Shown: piece after piece, positions 1 to 5,702 of the stretch
How the letters are laid out: every line of letters begins with the position of its first letter
Numbering within the stretch: position 1 is the first letter of the stretch
Assembly: GCA_943355135.1 (NCBI GenBank)
Contig: CALREG010000009.1
Location: 1 to 20,381, forward strand
Source: Candidatus Nomurabacteria bacterium
GTDB taxonomy: Bacteria; Patescibacteriota; Minisyncoccia; Phycocordibacterales; SBAW01
DNA: 20,381 nt
Direction: 5' to 3'
Notes under the pieces: model-generated
What the model saw: only the letters and a program-made list of their open reading frames with translations
Databases searched by the model: none
What the model was told of the DNA's origin: nothing
Made by a program: the position numbers and the translations under genes

Positions 1-194
1 CTGCGAGCGCCGTTGCAGAAGTGTTTACCCAGTCGGCGCTGATGTCGCGCGCATGGTTTGACCCAGCACACCGAGCAACCGATAACGTATTTAAGACCAT
101 GATAGAATCGGTAGTAAGCGGGGGGAGTAGCCCAGCCGAAGCGGTGGGCGATGCCATGCAGGAGTTTACTCGCCTGATACCGCTGACTAACTAG
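1..194 (+). CDS. C-terminus of probable ABC sugar-type solute-binding protein (5' truncated by window)
   Basis: An open frame runs in from the window edge (codons in phase with position 3) and stops at TAG 192-194, giving about 63 residues. The visible end contains ARAWFDPAH-like spacing (SRAWFDPAHRATDNVF), then MIESVVSGGSSPAEAVGDAMQEF. This resembles the last helices of extracellular solute-binding proteins (family 1, maltose type), which commonly end with a W/Y-DP segment and an 'I..V..G..sp.eAl..a..e' helix. In that family the protein is a lipid-anchored or secreted receptor that delivers a sugar to an ABC permease. The stop codon directly abuts the ATG of the next gene, so the pilin-like genes downstream are probably translated from the same mRNA. 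Identity is inferred from the tail only and could be wrong. Confidence 0.5.
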   Translation, partial: ASAVAEVFTQSALMSRAWFDPAHRATDNVFKTMIESVVSGGSSPAEAVGDAMQEFTRLIPLTN

Positions 195-629
195 ATGAAA
201 CAATTTTCAATCAAGACATACGCGCCACTAGCTTTTACGGCGATGATTTTGCTTATGCCTTTGGTGGGTCTTGCTGCACAAAATACTACTCCTTTCGGAT
301 ATGATGCTCCTCAAAATACGACTCCGGTCGGCAACAGCGGCAAACTCACCAACCCTCTCTCGGTCAACAATTTTTGTGACCTTATAAAAGTGGTGCTCGA
401 GGCGATACTCGTCATCGGCATGCCTATCGCAGTACTCTTTTTGGTCTATGTCGGGTTTAAGTTCATCGTCGCTCAAGGTAATCCCGAAAAGATAAAAGAA
501 GCGCAACAAAACTTACTCAACACGGTCATCGGCATAGCGATATTCCTCGGCGCGTGGACCATCGCAAAAGTTATACAGGCCACTCTAGTGGGCCTCGGCG
601 CCAGCGGGGTCAAAGAATGCGGCGTATAA
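195..629 (+). CDS. Secreted/membrane VirB2/TrbC-like pilin (T4SS pilin family)
   Basis: 144 aa. Residues 1-28 form a signal peptide (basic MKQFSIK, hydrophobic core, LAA cleavage region). A short Thr/Pro-rich linker follows in which an 'APQNTTP'-like unit is repeated. The core holds two membrane helices, roughly residues 65-87 and 106-128, joined by a short polar turn (AQGNPEKIKEAQ). This is the layout of the two-helix T4SS-type pilins common in Patescibacteria and related in fold to VirB2/TrbC. Such proteins are thought to sit in the membrane and may assemble into a surface filament or channel, but none has a proven role here. The ATG at 195 follows the upstream TAG with no gap, implying translational coupling. 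There is no Shine-Dalgarno. A Cys at about residue 56 just before TM1 and one near the C-terminus could pair outside the cell. Confidence 0.75.
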   Translation: MKQFSIKTYAPLAFTAMILLMPLVGLAAQNTTPFGYDAPQNTTPVGNSGKLTNPLSVNNFCDLIKVVLEAILVIGMPIAVLFLVYVGFKFIVAQGNPEKIKEAQQNLLNTVIGIAIFLGAWTIAKVIQATLVGLGASGVKECGV

Positions 630-638
630 GCAACCAGT

Positions 639-920
639 ATGCCATTTAGTACCTCTCAAGGACTCTGGGGACCCGTCAACTTTTTGGTGGGGCTGTTTAA
701 TGACATTATCCCCGTGTTTGTAGCAGCGGCAACGGTGCTGTTTATGATTGGGGTGGTCAAATACATCTATAACGAAGGCAAGCAGGGAGATCGCAGCATT
801 ATGCTCTGGAGCGTTGTAGTGCTTTTTGTGATGCTGTCTATGTGGGGGACGCTCCGGATGCTTTGTAGCACCTTTACGGGCTCGGCTTCATGCGGCAATA
901 GCGCGGTATCAGGCACCTAG
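639..920 (+). CDS. Small two-helix pilin-like membrane protein
   Basis: 93 aa, starting 9 bases after the previous stop. Two membrane helices (about residues 22-43 and 56-77) are separated by KYIYNEGKQGDRS. The second helix has the pattern 'MLWSVVVLFVMLSMWGTLR', which matches 'IMIAGLVGLFIMVSVWGIIR' in the next two genes, so all are paralogues of one family. There is no signal peptide; TM1 would act as the membrane anchor. The short tail has two Cys (CSTFTGSASC) that could form a disulfide. Function is unknown beyond membership of the VirB2/TrbC-like pilin group. Confidence 0.7.
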   Translation: MPFSTSQGLWGPVNFLVGLFNDIIPVFVAAATVLFMIGVVKYIYNEGKQGDRSIMLWSVVVLFVMLSMWGTLRMLCSTFTGSASCGNSAVSGT

Positions 921-1003
921 AGGGCAAAAGTCTATCCACAGTGGGTCAGTGATGGGGCAAAAGCCTCTGGTAGACTTACGGAGTAGCATTTTAATAACCT
1001 TCA

Positions 1004-1390
1004 ATGACAAGTCTTAAAACACTCATCGCTAGCGCGGGCGAACTGCTCAACATGCTCATACCGGTGCTTATTGCACTGGCCCTCGTGGTCTTCTTTTGGG
1101 GCTTGGTCAAATACATCCAGTCGGGCAAGGCAAAGGGCGGCAAAGACATCATGATTGCAGGCCTCGTCGGCCTCTTTATCATGGTATCGGTCTGGGGCAT
1201 CATCCGCATCGCTCAAAACACAATCCTCGGCAGTGACCCTGCTACTAAAGACGGTGTTCTCCGAGGCAACCAAATTCCGCAGGTTCAGCAGCGCGCTCCG
1301 GGTGCAGGGGGCGTAAACCCCTACGGATATACCTCGGGGACAGGTTCAGCACTTCCTGGGGACCCGCTGTATGGTCTACCTCAACCGTAA
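1004..1390 (+). CDS. Two-helix pilin-like membrane protein, long-tailed tandem copy 1
   Basis: 128 aa. An N-terminal amphipathic stretch is followed by TM1 (about 17-36, MLIPVLIALALVVFFWGLV), a Lys/Gly-rich turn (SGKAKGGKD), and TM2 (about 49-68, ending in VWGIIRIAQNT). The Pro/Gly/Tyr-rich extracytoplasmic tail (residues 90-128) is absent from the otherwise near-identical neighbour at 1418. The 83-base gap upstream and a TTTAAT hexamer at 990-995, eight bases before the ATG, suggest an internal promoter. There is no Shine-Dalgarno. Paralogy with the flanking genes is clear from the protein; a filament or channel role is inferred from the family. Confidence 0.72.
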   Translation: MTSLKTLIASAGELLNMLIPVLIALALVVFFWGLVKYIQSGKAKGGKDIMIAGLVGLFIMVSVWGIIRIAQNTILGSDPATKDGVLRGNQIPQVQQRAPGAGGVNPYGYTSGTGSALPGDPLYGLPQP

Positions 1391-1708
1391 AAGTAATTAT
1401 TTTTTTAACTTAACTATATGACAAGTCTTAAAACACTCATCGCTAGCGCGGGCGAACTGCTCAACATGCTCATACCGGTGCTAATTGCACTGGCACTCGT
1501 CGTCTTCTTTTGGGGCTTGGTCAAATACATCCGCTCGGGCAAAGCGGCAGGAGGCAAAGACATCATGATCGCAGGCCTCGTCGGCCTCTTTATCATGGTA
1601 TCGGTCTGGGGCATCATCCGCATCGCTCAAACTACCCTCCTCGGCAATGATCCTGCTAATAAAGACAACGTCCTCCGAGTTGACAGAATCCCGCAGGTTC
1701 AGCAGAGT
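1004..1708 (+). repeat. Tandem gene duplication (two copies, offset 414 bp)
   Basis: Copy 1 (from 1004) and copy 2 (from 1418) are collinear for about 290 bases. The first 65 bases are identical, a second long identical block covers TM2, and identity ends at the shared 'gcaggttcagcag' (about 1278 and 1692). Beyond that only copy 1 has an extra tail. The size and phase match whole coding units, so this is gene duplication, not a short repeat. Confidence 0.9.
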
Positions 1709-1723
1709 AGGGGGAGCTTCTAA
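1418..1723 (+). CDS. Two-helix pilin-like membrane protein, short-tailed tandem copy 2
   Basis: 101 aa. Residues 1-68 are almost identical to the gene at 1004 (Q/R and KAKG/KAAG changes in the turn). The shared motif IPQVQQ recurs before the C-terminus, after which this copy ends with a few residues (SRGSF) where copy 1 continues as a Pro/Gly/Tyr tail. The first 65 bases of the two genes are identical, and later differences are mainly synonymous, so this is a tandem duplication followed by tail divergence. The gap to the next ATG is 6 bases, indicating cotranscription. An AT-rich stretch (1395-1417) precedes the gene. Confidence 0.72.
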   Translation: MTSLKTLIASAGELLNMLIPVLIALALVVFFWGLVKYIRSGKAAGGKDIMIAGLVGLFIMVSVWGIIRIAQTTLLGNDPANKDNVLRVDRIPQVQQSRGSF

Positions 1724-1729
1724 TCATCC

Positions 1730-1996
1730 ATGAACGCTATCCAAGACCTGGCGGGCAGGTTGGGGCAATATGTCATCAACCCCATACTCTTGCTCCTCTT
1801 TGGAGCGGGTATGTTGTTGTTTGTGTGGGGCTTGGTGGAGTATCTCTACGCGCTCAATGTCAAAGGCGAGCAGGAAGCTACCGGAAAGTCACACATGTTT
1901 TGGGGCATGATAGGCATGTTTGTGATGGCGGCGGCGCTCACCATCATCAAACTCATCAACAGCACCGTAGGCGGCAGGCTCCCTCCGGGGTACTAG
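1730..1996 (+). CDS. Two-helix pilin-like membrane protein (last gene of the array)
   Basis: 88 aa. TM1 is about residues 15-38 (PILLLLFGAGMLLFVWGLVEYL) and TM2 about 55-76 (MFWGMIGMFVMAAALTIIKL), with the loop ALNVKGEQEATGKSH between them. The 'FVWGLVEYL' and 'MFWGMIGMFVM' segments line up with 'FFWGLVKYI' and 'MIAGLVGLFIM' of the preceding copies, so it belongs to the same pilin-like family. It starts 6 bases after the previous stop, lacks a Shine-Dalgarno, and is followed 23 bases later by a strong terminator, marking the end of the operon. Confidence 0.7.
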   Translation: MNAIQDLAGRLGQYVINPILLLLFGAGMLLFVWGLVEYLYALNVKGEQEATGKSHMFWGMIGMFVMAAALTIIKLINSTVGGRLPPGY

Positions 1997-2017
1997 TAAC
2001 AAGAATTTTTGCAAAGA

Positions 2018-2056
2018 AAAAGGCCGCGCTTGGTAGCGCGGCCTTGATGTTTTTTG
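2018..2056. terminator. Bidirectional intrinsic terminator
   Basis: An 11-bp perfect stem (2020-2030 with 2035-2045) has a 4-base loop. A T-rich stretch follows on the + strand (gatgtttttt) and a run of T follows on the - strand (tttttcttt). It separates the convergent pilin array (+) from the SPFH operon (-) and can serve both. Confidence 0.9.
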
Positions 2057-2065
2057 CTCATAGAT

Positions 2066-2488
2066 TCAGCGGAGTTTGACGTCCACCAAAGCTGTTTGCC
2101 CTTCGGACTTCCATCGGACAATACGGAAGTTCGATATCCCCATCGGTTGTTCTTTGGTGATCGCCCGAGGAAATGCTTCACCTTTTTCGTTGAAGACGAT
2201 GACTCCGCCTTCCACGATATTCCAATCGGCAACACAGCCGACTGAGCCAGTGACCAACGTTGGAACCTGTGTAAGGGTCCGTGATCGGTACACGTTGTCG
2301 CAGCGATTTTCTGGTTCAACACTGGCCGTTTGGACCGGCGGCCGGTTGAAGTCGCCGCGGTTCGGAGGCGGTATGGACGCCGTGGCGGAGGGTGCGTTGA
2401 CCCACGACACGAACTTCCACACCACCATCGTTAGGACCAGCCCCCCGAACACCCAGTAGCCCAATGGACTCAATGTACGAGTCTTCAA
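2066..2488 (-). CDS. Small single-TM anchored protein of unknown function
   Basis: 140 aa. A single N-terminal membrane helix (about residues 8-28, GYWVFGGLVLTMVVWKFVSWV) is followed by a Pro/Asn-rich linker and a predicted beta-rich extracytoplasmic domain of about 90 residues with two Cys (at about 63 and 85) that could form a disulfide. I do not recognise the family. It overlaps the upstream SPFH-like gene by the ATGA tetramer (2485-2488), so the two are translationally coupled and probably act together. Codon choice is GC-rich like its partner. Confidence 0.65.
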   Translation of the reverse strand: MKTRTLSPLGYWVFGGLVLTMVVWKFVSWVNAPSATASIPPPNRGDFNRPPVQTASVEPENRCDNVYRSRTLTQVPTLVTGSVGCVADWNIVEGGVIVFNEKGEAFPRAITKEQPMGISNFRIVRWKSEGQTALVDVKLR

Positions 2489-3678
2489 TGTTTGGTTCCT
2501 CCGTTGTGCTGAGTGAGCATCGACGCAGCATCGGCAAGCAGGTTGCCGCTAGAGCGCACGATGTTTTCGTTTGCGCGGCGTCGGTTCACTCGAACCCATT
2601 CCGCGGCCATCTGATAGCTGACATAGCCAACATCACCGGGCTTTAGGATGGTGCCGTCAGGAAGTTTGTTGGCGTCGTCCATGTAGGCCCTGATCAGTCC
2701 GCGCTCGGTATCGAAGTCCATCTGCTCGCCGCTTCGCTGCTGCTTTTCGCGTGCGTTCAGCTCAGCGTCCTCGGCAAGCTTGCCTTCGGGCTGAACTTCA
2801 ACGACGTTGATGCGCCGAATCCGGATGCCCAAACCGCGGACATCCGCTGGACCATCCTTGAGGATCGAATCGAGAAAGTGCTCGATCTCTTCCTTCGGGA
2901 GGTCCTCGATCTTAGTATTAGGATCGATGAGTCCTTCGATCTGGTACTTCGGCGTGTTCGGGTCTTGCGGGTTGCGTAGCGCATTGCCTTTCTTATCCCG
3001 CTTAACCTTCTCAGTCGGCTGGAGGCCGGTGACGCGCACGATGACGAGTGCCGAGAGCAGCTCTTTGGCCAAGGCAACTTCCTCCCATGTCCGTTCAGCG
3101 GCGATTTCACGAATGACTTCGCCGGTGATGTCGGAGAGGATGTTGGTAACCTTGGGTTCCAGACATGCATCAATGTATTGATTGAGACGAGCCACATGCC
3201 TATCATCCGGCTCCCAAGTGATTCCGACCTTGACCGCGACAGATCCCCCGCTCCGACGCTTGCTCGGCACAACCTTCTTGCGGCTACGCTTAGGTGGCGT
3301 AGGTGCGGGCGGTGCTGCCGGATCTACTGGAGCCGGTGGGTCTGCCACAGGAGCCGGCTCAGAACAGCGGACACCTTTGTAGGTGATGTCCTTGTTCTTG
3401 AGCGACCGGTCCACCTCGACGAAGCCCTCGAACGGAGCCGCGACAAAGGTGAGCCGTTCTTTGACGATCTTGTTCTGACGTTTGCCCCACACCGTTGGTA
3501 TACCCACCGTCGGTGGGTTTGCCGGAATGGTGTATTCGGAGTACATCGCCAAAGCGAGTGCGATCGCGAGGATAATCAGCGCGATTATCCAGCTGTCAGA
3601 AAACAGTAGCAAAAAAAGTGCGATGCCACACAGTGTGGCCAGCACTTTCTCGGTGATGGTAGTCGAAGTGATCGACAT
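2485..3678 (-). CDS. SPFH/band-7-like membrane protein with Pro-rich insert
   Basis: 397 aa. Two adjacent N-terminal helices (about 9-27 and 29-47) form a hairpin. Residues 57-106 and 147-300 look like a split SPFH (stomatin/prohibitin/flotillin) domain. The clearest part is LGIRIRRINVVEVQPEGKL (283-301) followed by an Arg/Glu/Gln helix (AREKQQR), the typical end of a band-7 domain leading into its coiled coil. A Pro/Ala-rich then Lys/Arg-rich insert (107-145) interrupts the expected beta strands. Family members form ring-like scaffolds on membranes and often regulate proteases or channels; any such role here is inference. The start is supported by a good Shine-Dalgarno (GAGGAGAG about 8 bases upstream) and a consensus promoter, unlike most genes in this window. 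It is coupled to the small gene downstream. Confidence 0.65.
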   Translation of the reverse strand: MSITSTTITEKVLATLCGIALFLLLFSDSWIIALIILAIALALAMYSEYTIPANPPTVGIPTVWGKRQNKIVKERLTFVAAPFEGFVEVDRSLKNKDITYKGVRCSEPAPVADPPAPVDPAAPPAPTPPKRSRKKVVPSKRRSGGSVAVKVGITWEPDDRHVARLNQYIDACLEPKVTNILSDITGEVIREIAAERTWEEVALAKELLSALVIVRVTGLQPTEKVKRDKKGNALRNPQDPNTPKYQIEGLIDPNTKIEDLPKEEIEHFLDSILKDGPADVRGLGIRIRRINVVEVQPEGKLAEDAELNAREKQQRSGEQMDFDTERGLIRAYMDDANKLPDGTILKPGDVGYVSYQMAAEWVRVNRRRANENIVRSSGNLLADAASMLTQHNGGTKH

Positions 3679-3740
3679 GAGACACTCTCCTCATTGTGTT
3701 CGAAGACCTCTAGAAACGGGTTTGTAAGCCCATCTCGGTC

Positions 3741-3776
3741 TGATGTTATCGTATCATATTTTAGTACTGTTGTCAA
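3741..3776 (-). promoter_or_regulatory. Sigma70-type promoter of the SPFH operon
   Basis: On the - strand a perfect TTGACA (3776-3771) is followed after 17 bases by TACGAT (3753-3748). The predicted start is near 3741, giving a leader of about 60 bases that carries a Shine-Dalgarno at about 3687-3695. Confidence 0.8.
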
Positions 3777-3778
3777 GT

Positions 3779-3807
3779 AAAAAAGCCCTTACTTTAAGGG
3801 CTTTTTT
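3779..3807. terminator. Bidirectional hairpin terminator upstream of the SPFH promoter
   Basis: The stem gccctta/taagggc has a 3-base loop and is flanked by A6 on one side and T6 on the other, so it works in both directions. It lies just outside the -35 box of the SPFH promoter and would insulate that operon from transcription coming from the tRNA-Leu side. Confidence 0.85.
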
Positions 3808-3821
3808 ACTGCTTGCGCGTC

Positions 3822-3841
3822 TGTGCTGGGGAGAGGACTTG
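3822..3841 (-). repeat. Detached copy of a tRNA-Leu 3' end (20-bp direct repeat)
   Basis: These 20 bases are identical to 3959-3978, which is the T-loop half, 3' acceptor strand, discriminator and two flanking bases of the tRNA-Leu(UAG) gene. The copy lies 137 bp downstream of the tRNA in the same orientation, with no tRNA 5' half. Such end-of-tRNA repeats are the usual remains of site-specific integration, but here only about 120 bp lie between them. Confidence 0.8.
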
Positions 3842-3926
3842 GTCACAGGTCCACGCCTGCTGGCGCGGCCTGCGACCCCGCCTCGCGCCGTCGCGCTCCG
3901 GCCTTCAAATCCTTAGGGCTACAAAC
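3842..3926. other. GC-rich non-coding spacer
   Basis: No convincing gene lies between the detached tRNA end and the tRNA-Leu terminator. The stretch is GC-rich and contains, on the - strand, GCCGGAGCG (3902-3894) and GCGAGGCGGGGTCG (3886-3873). Close relatives of both are found downstream of tRNA-Lys at 4218-4261. Confidence 0.5.
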
Positions 3927-3949
3927 GAAAAAACCAGCCCCCGGCTGGT
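3927..3949 (-). terminator. Terminator of tRNA-Leu(UAG)
   Basis: On the - strand the stem ACCAGCC/GGCTGGT has a 3-base loop followed by T6. It lies 11 bases past the tRNA 3' end. Confidence 0.85.
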
Positions 3950-3960
3950 CTTTTCATTTG

Positions 3961-4042
3961 TGCTGGGGAGAGGACTTGAACCTCCATCCCTTGCGGGACC
4001 TGCTCCTAAGGCAGGCGCGTATACCAATTCCGCCACCCCAGC
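3961..4042 (-). tRNA. tRNA-Leu (anticodon UAG)
   Basis: Full cloverleaf on the - strand: acceptor GCTGGGG/CCCCAGC, anticodon stem CCTGC/GCAGG with loop CTTAGGA (anticodon TAG), the long class II variable arm typical of Leu, T-arm GAGGT TCAAGTC CTCT region, and discriminator A73 (required for Leu). CCA is not encoded. It reads CUA (and, depending on modification, other CUN) codons. It is divergent from tRNA-Lys with a 54-base shared upstream region. TAGAAT 9 bases upstream of the 5' end is a likely -10 box. Confidence 0.95.
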
Positions 4043-4096
4043 GTATAGAGAATTCTATGATGAAGTGTGATTTAATGCTATTATCGTTTGCGTCTT

Positions 4097-4169
4097 GCGC
4101 CCATAGCTCAGTTGGTAGAGCAACTCCCTCTTAAGGAGATGGTCCTTGGTTCGAATCCAAGTGGGCGCA
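4097..4169 (+). tRNA. tRNA-Lys (anticodon CUU)
   Basis: Acceptor GCGCCCA/TGGGCGC, D-stem GCTC/GAGC, anticodon loop CTCTTAA (anticodon CTT), T-arm CTTGG TTCGAAT CCAAG, discriminator A73. The top pair of the anticodon stem is an A-A mismatch. CCA is not encoded. TATTAT 12 bases upstream is a possible -10 box. It reads AAG. Confidence 0.95.
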
Positions 4170-4213
4170 CAAAACACCAAAAATCTGTCTTGCGGCAGAT
4201 TTTGCGGTTTTGT
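4169..4213 (+). terminator. Long two-tier hairpin after tRNA-Lys
   Basis: An outer stem ACAAAAC/GTTTTGT encloses an inner stem AAAATCTG/CAGATTTT. It begins at the last base of the tRNA. The T-rich strand of the inner stem could act as the terminator tract. No clean T-run follows the outer stem, so the call is probable, not certain. Confidence 0.6.
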
Positions 4214-4300
4214 GCGAGCCGGAGCGTTGCACAGCACTTGCTGGGCCGCGAGGCAGGGTCGTGCGGCAAAATTGCGACGGCAATTTTGAACGCCTGACCA
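4214..4300. other. Non-coding spacer with a perfect hairpin
   Basis: No gene is seen. It holds GCCGGAGCG (4218-4226) and GCGAGGCAGGGTCG (4248-4261), which resemble elements downstream of tRNA-Leu, and a 9-bp perfect stem with a 4-base loop (4267-4288). That stem lies just past the stop of the - strand transferase gene and could shape its mRNA 3' end. Confidence 0.5.
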
Positions 4301-5179
4301 CTAAAATAATTTTCCTGCTCTAAATTTCCAAAGAGCAGGAGCACACGCAACATAGGTGTACCCAAACTGCGCTTTGAAGGCCGAAAATCCTTTCCAATCC
4401 TTTGGCTCACCGGGTTGCCAGAAGTGCGTCGCTACCGCGAGCGGACACTCTTGCCGCAGAGCCTCGGCCATCCAATGTTCCATCAGAGCAACCGATGCGT
4501 GCCCCCCAAGCGCCTCGGGCAACACAAAAGGGAACTCGCGCACGCTGCTTTTGTAACGGCGGGAAAAGTAGTTTACGTTTCCGGCGATTATCTTGCCGGT
4601 GGCAAGGTCGCGCACTCCCCACATGGTCGAGTTTTCGCGACAGATGGGGATTTGTTGCTTGCGCTCCAATATCTCCAAAAATACCGAGTCGGTCTTTTTG
4701 GCCACGGTGCTTTGTTTGTACGCTTCTACAAATTCCTCGTACCCAATAGACTCTATGGCGCATTTGGTGCCGAGATATTTTTTTTGCCACTCGCGCAAGT
4801 CGCGTCGGGCGCTTTTGCTCCAACCGGCGACAAAGTCAATATTTTTATCTAAGCGATAATAGCCATCGATGCGGTGAGGACGCTTTGAAAGGGTTACCCA
4901 GCCTTTTTCAGGACCCGTGTTGCGCACGCGTTTCCAAACAACCGCGCGGCTGTATGTCAGAGCGCCGCTGTCAGCGGCTTGCAGGTCGGGCTTTTCGTCG
5001 CCTACATACTCTTCAAAAAAAATAGGCCAGATGCCCCAGCGGGTGCCTTTGCGGTCGGTGCCGACCTCTTCGCGGCTGCAGGGAGTCCTCGAGGTAGCGA
5101 TGTGCCCGAATTCCGGCCACATTTCTGGCGGGGCAAAATCAGGCGGGGGAGTAGTAATATCTCCGTAAGGAAAGTTCAT
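4301..5179 (-). CDS. FemAB/GNAT-like acyltransferase
   Basis: 292 aa, soluble. The C-terminal half carries features of the GNAT-fold FemAB/BioF2-like group: a basic helix (KSARRDLREWQKKYLG), a helical region 'EEFVEAYKQSTVAKK', the strand 'MWGVRDLATGKIIAGNVNYF' (typical 'g..d..tg.ivag...y'), a Pro-Phe strand and helix (FVLPEALGGHASVALMEHWMAEAL), and a closing 'GFSAFKAQFGYTYV' resembling 'Gl..fK.kfG'. Known members transfer amino acids from aminoacyl-tRNA to peptidoglycan precursors or acylate other substrates; the substrate here is unknown. The ATG at 5179 lies one base after the encoded CCA end of tRNA-Leu(UAA), with no Shine-Dalgarno possible upstream. M20 (about 5122) is an alternative start. 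Family assignment is moderate. Confidence 0.55.
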   Translation of the reverse strand: MNFPYGDITTPPPDFAPPEMWPEFGHIATSRTPCSREEVGTDRKGTRWGIWPIFFEEYVGDEKPDLQAADSGALTYSRAVVWKRVRNTGPEKGWVTLSKRPHRIDGYYRLDKNIDFVAGWSKSARRDLREWQKKYLGTKCAIESIGYEEFVEAYKQSTVAKKTDSVFLEILERKQQIPICRENSTMWGVRDLATGKIIAGNVNYFSRRYKSSVREFPFVLPEALGGHASVALMEHWMAEALRQECPLAVATHFWQPGEPKDWKGFSAFKAQFGYTYVACAPALWKFRAGKLF

Positions 5180-5180
5180 G

Positions 5181-5266
5181 TGGTGCCGGGGGTGGGAGTC
5201 GAACCCACATGACCTTGCGGTCTGGGGATTTTAAGTCCCCGCTGTATACCATTCCATCACCCCGGC
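5181..5266 (-). tRNA. tRNA-Leu (anticodon UAA), CCA encoded
   Basis: Acceptor GCCGGGG/CCCCGGC, anticodon loop CTTAAAA (TAA), class II variable arm (CAGACCGCAAGGTCA region), T-arm GTGGG TTCGACT CCCAC, discriminator A73, then an encoded CCA (5183-5181). It follows tRNA-Cys by 12 bases on the same strand and is followed after one base by the ATG of the transferase gene. A36/A37 make it a standard MiaA substrate. Confidence 0.95.
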
Positions 5267-5278
5267 AGTGTAAACGGG

Positions 5279-5350
5279 AGGCCACGGAGGGATTCGCACC
5301 CTCGCATAACGGTTTTGCAGACCGTCGCGTTGCTTCTTCGCCACGTGGCC
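5279..5350 (-). tRNA. tRNA-Cys (anticodon GCA)
   Basis: Acceptor GGCCACG/CGTGGCC, anticodon stem ACGGT/ACCGT with loop CTGCAAA (GCA), U73 discriminator (the Cys identity base), CCA not encoded. The T-loop reads TGCGAAT, with G in place of the near-universal U55. It lies 43 bases after the rbfA stop and leads a tRNA-Cys/tRNA-Leu pair. Confidence 0.93.
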
Positions 5351-5393
5351 GTGGATACCCTTGCGGGCTCATATTACTTTAGCGCACTGTAGT

Positions 5394-5702
5394 CTACTGC
5401 GAAAGCTCGTCCATGCGGCGGCGATTCTTGTCGCCCATGTCGATTACAAACTCAAATTGTGGGATACGCATGCCTTTGGTGCGCGCACTTAAAAATTTGC
5501 CCAACTCGCCACGGTTGCGGTTGGCGAACTTGAGCGCCGCTTGCTCGCCGAGCTCGGGGAAGACGGTGATGTATATGACCGCCCGCTTGCCGTCCTCACT
5601 CATCTCGGTGCGGGTCACGGTAATAAGGCTGTTGCGGTTGGCCTCGCGCGCCAAAAATTCTGCGGCGGCGGTGCGGAGTGCTTCTGCCTGGCGTTCATTC
5701 AT
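5394..5702 (-). CDS. rbfA: Ribosome-binding factor A
   Basis: 102 aa from ATG at 5702. RbfA is a KH-fold protein that binds the immature 30S subunit and helps 16S rRNA 5'-end maturation; in E. coli it is needed for growth in the cold. Recognisable family features are 'ITVTRTEMSEDGKRAVIYITVFPE' (strand, s.D...a.vyv...), then ALKF..RNRGELGKFLSARTKGMRIPQFEFVIDMGDKNRRRMDELSQ, where the 'R..lgk.l..R....P.l.F..D' signature and helix end are typical. A longer reading from TTG 5738 adds 12 non-conserved residues. The ATG is preferred because it overlaps (ATGA) the stop of a 24-codon ORF and fits the family's N-terminal helix. It lies downstream of infB, a common arrangement in bacteria. Its start is buried in a 13-bp inverted repeat. 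Confidence 0.88.
   Translation of the reverse strand: MNERQAEALRTAAAEFLAREANRNSLITVTRTEMSEDGKRAVIYITVFPELGEQAALKFANRNRGELGKFLSARTKGMRIPQFEFVIDMGDKNRRRMDELSQ

Noticed and set aside
1001..1623. Matching antisense ORFs opposite both duplicated pilin genes
   Set aside because: They are conserved only because the sense genes are duplicated; no start signal or separate protein features.
3813..4134. Open frames across the tRNA-Leu region
   Set aside because: They translate tRNA and terminator sequence; the tRNA cloverleaf explains the region.
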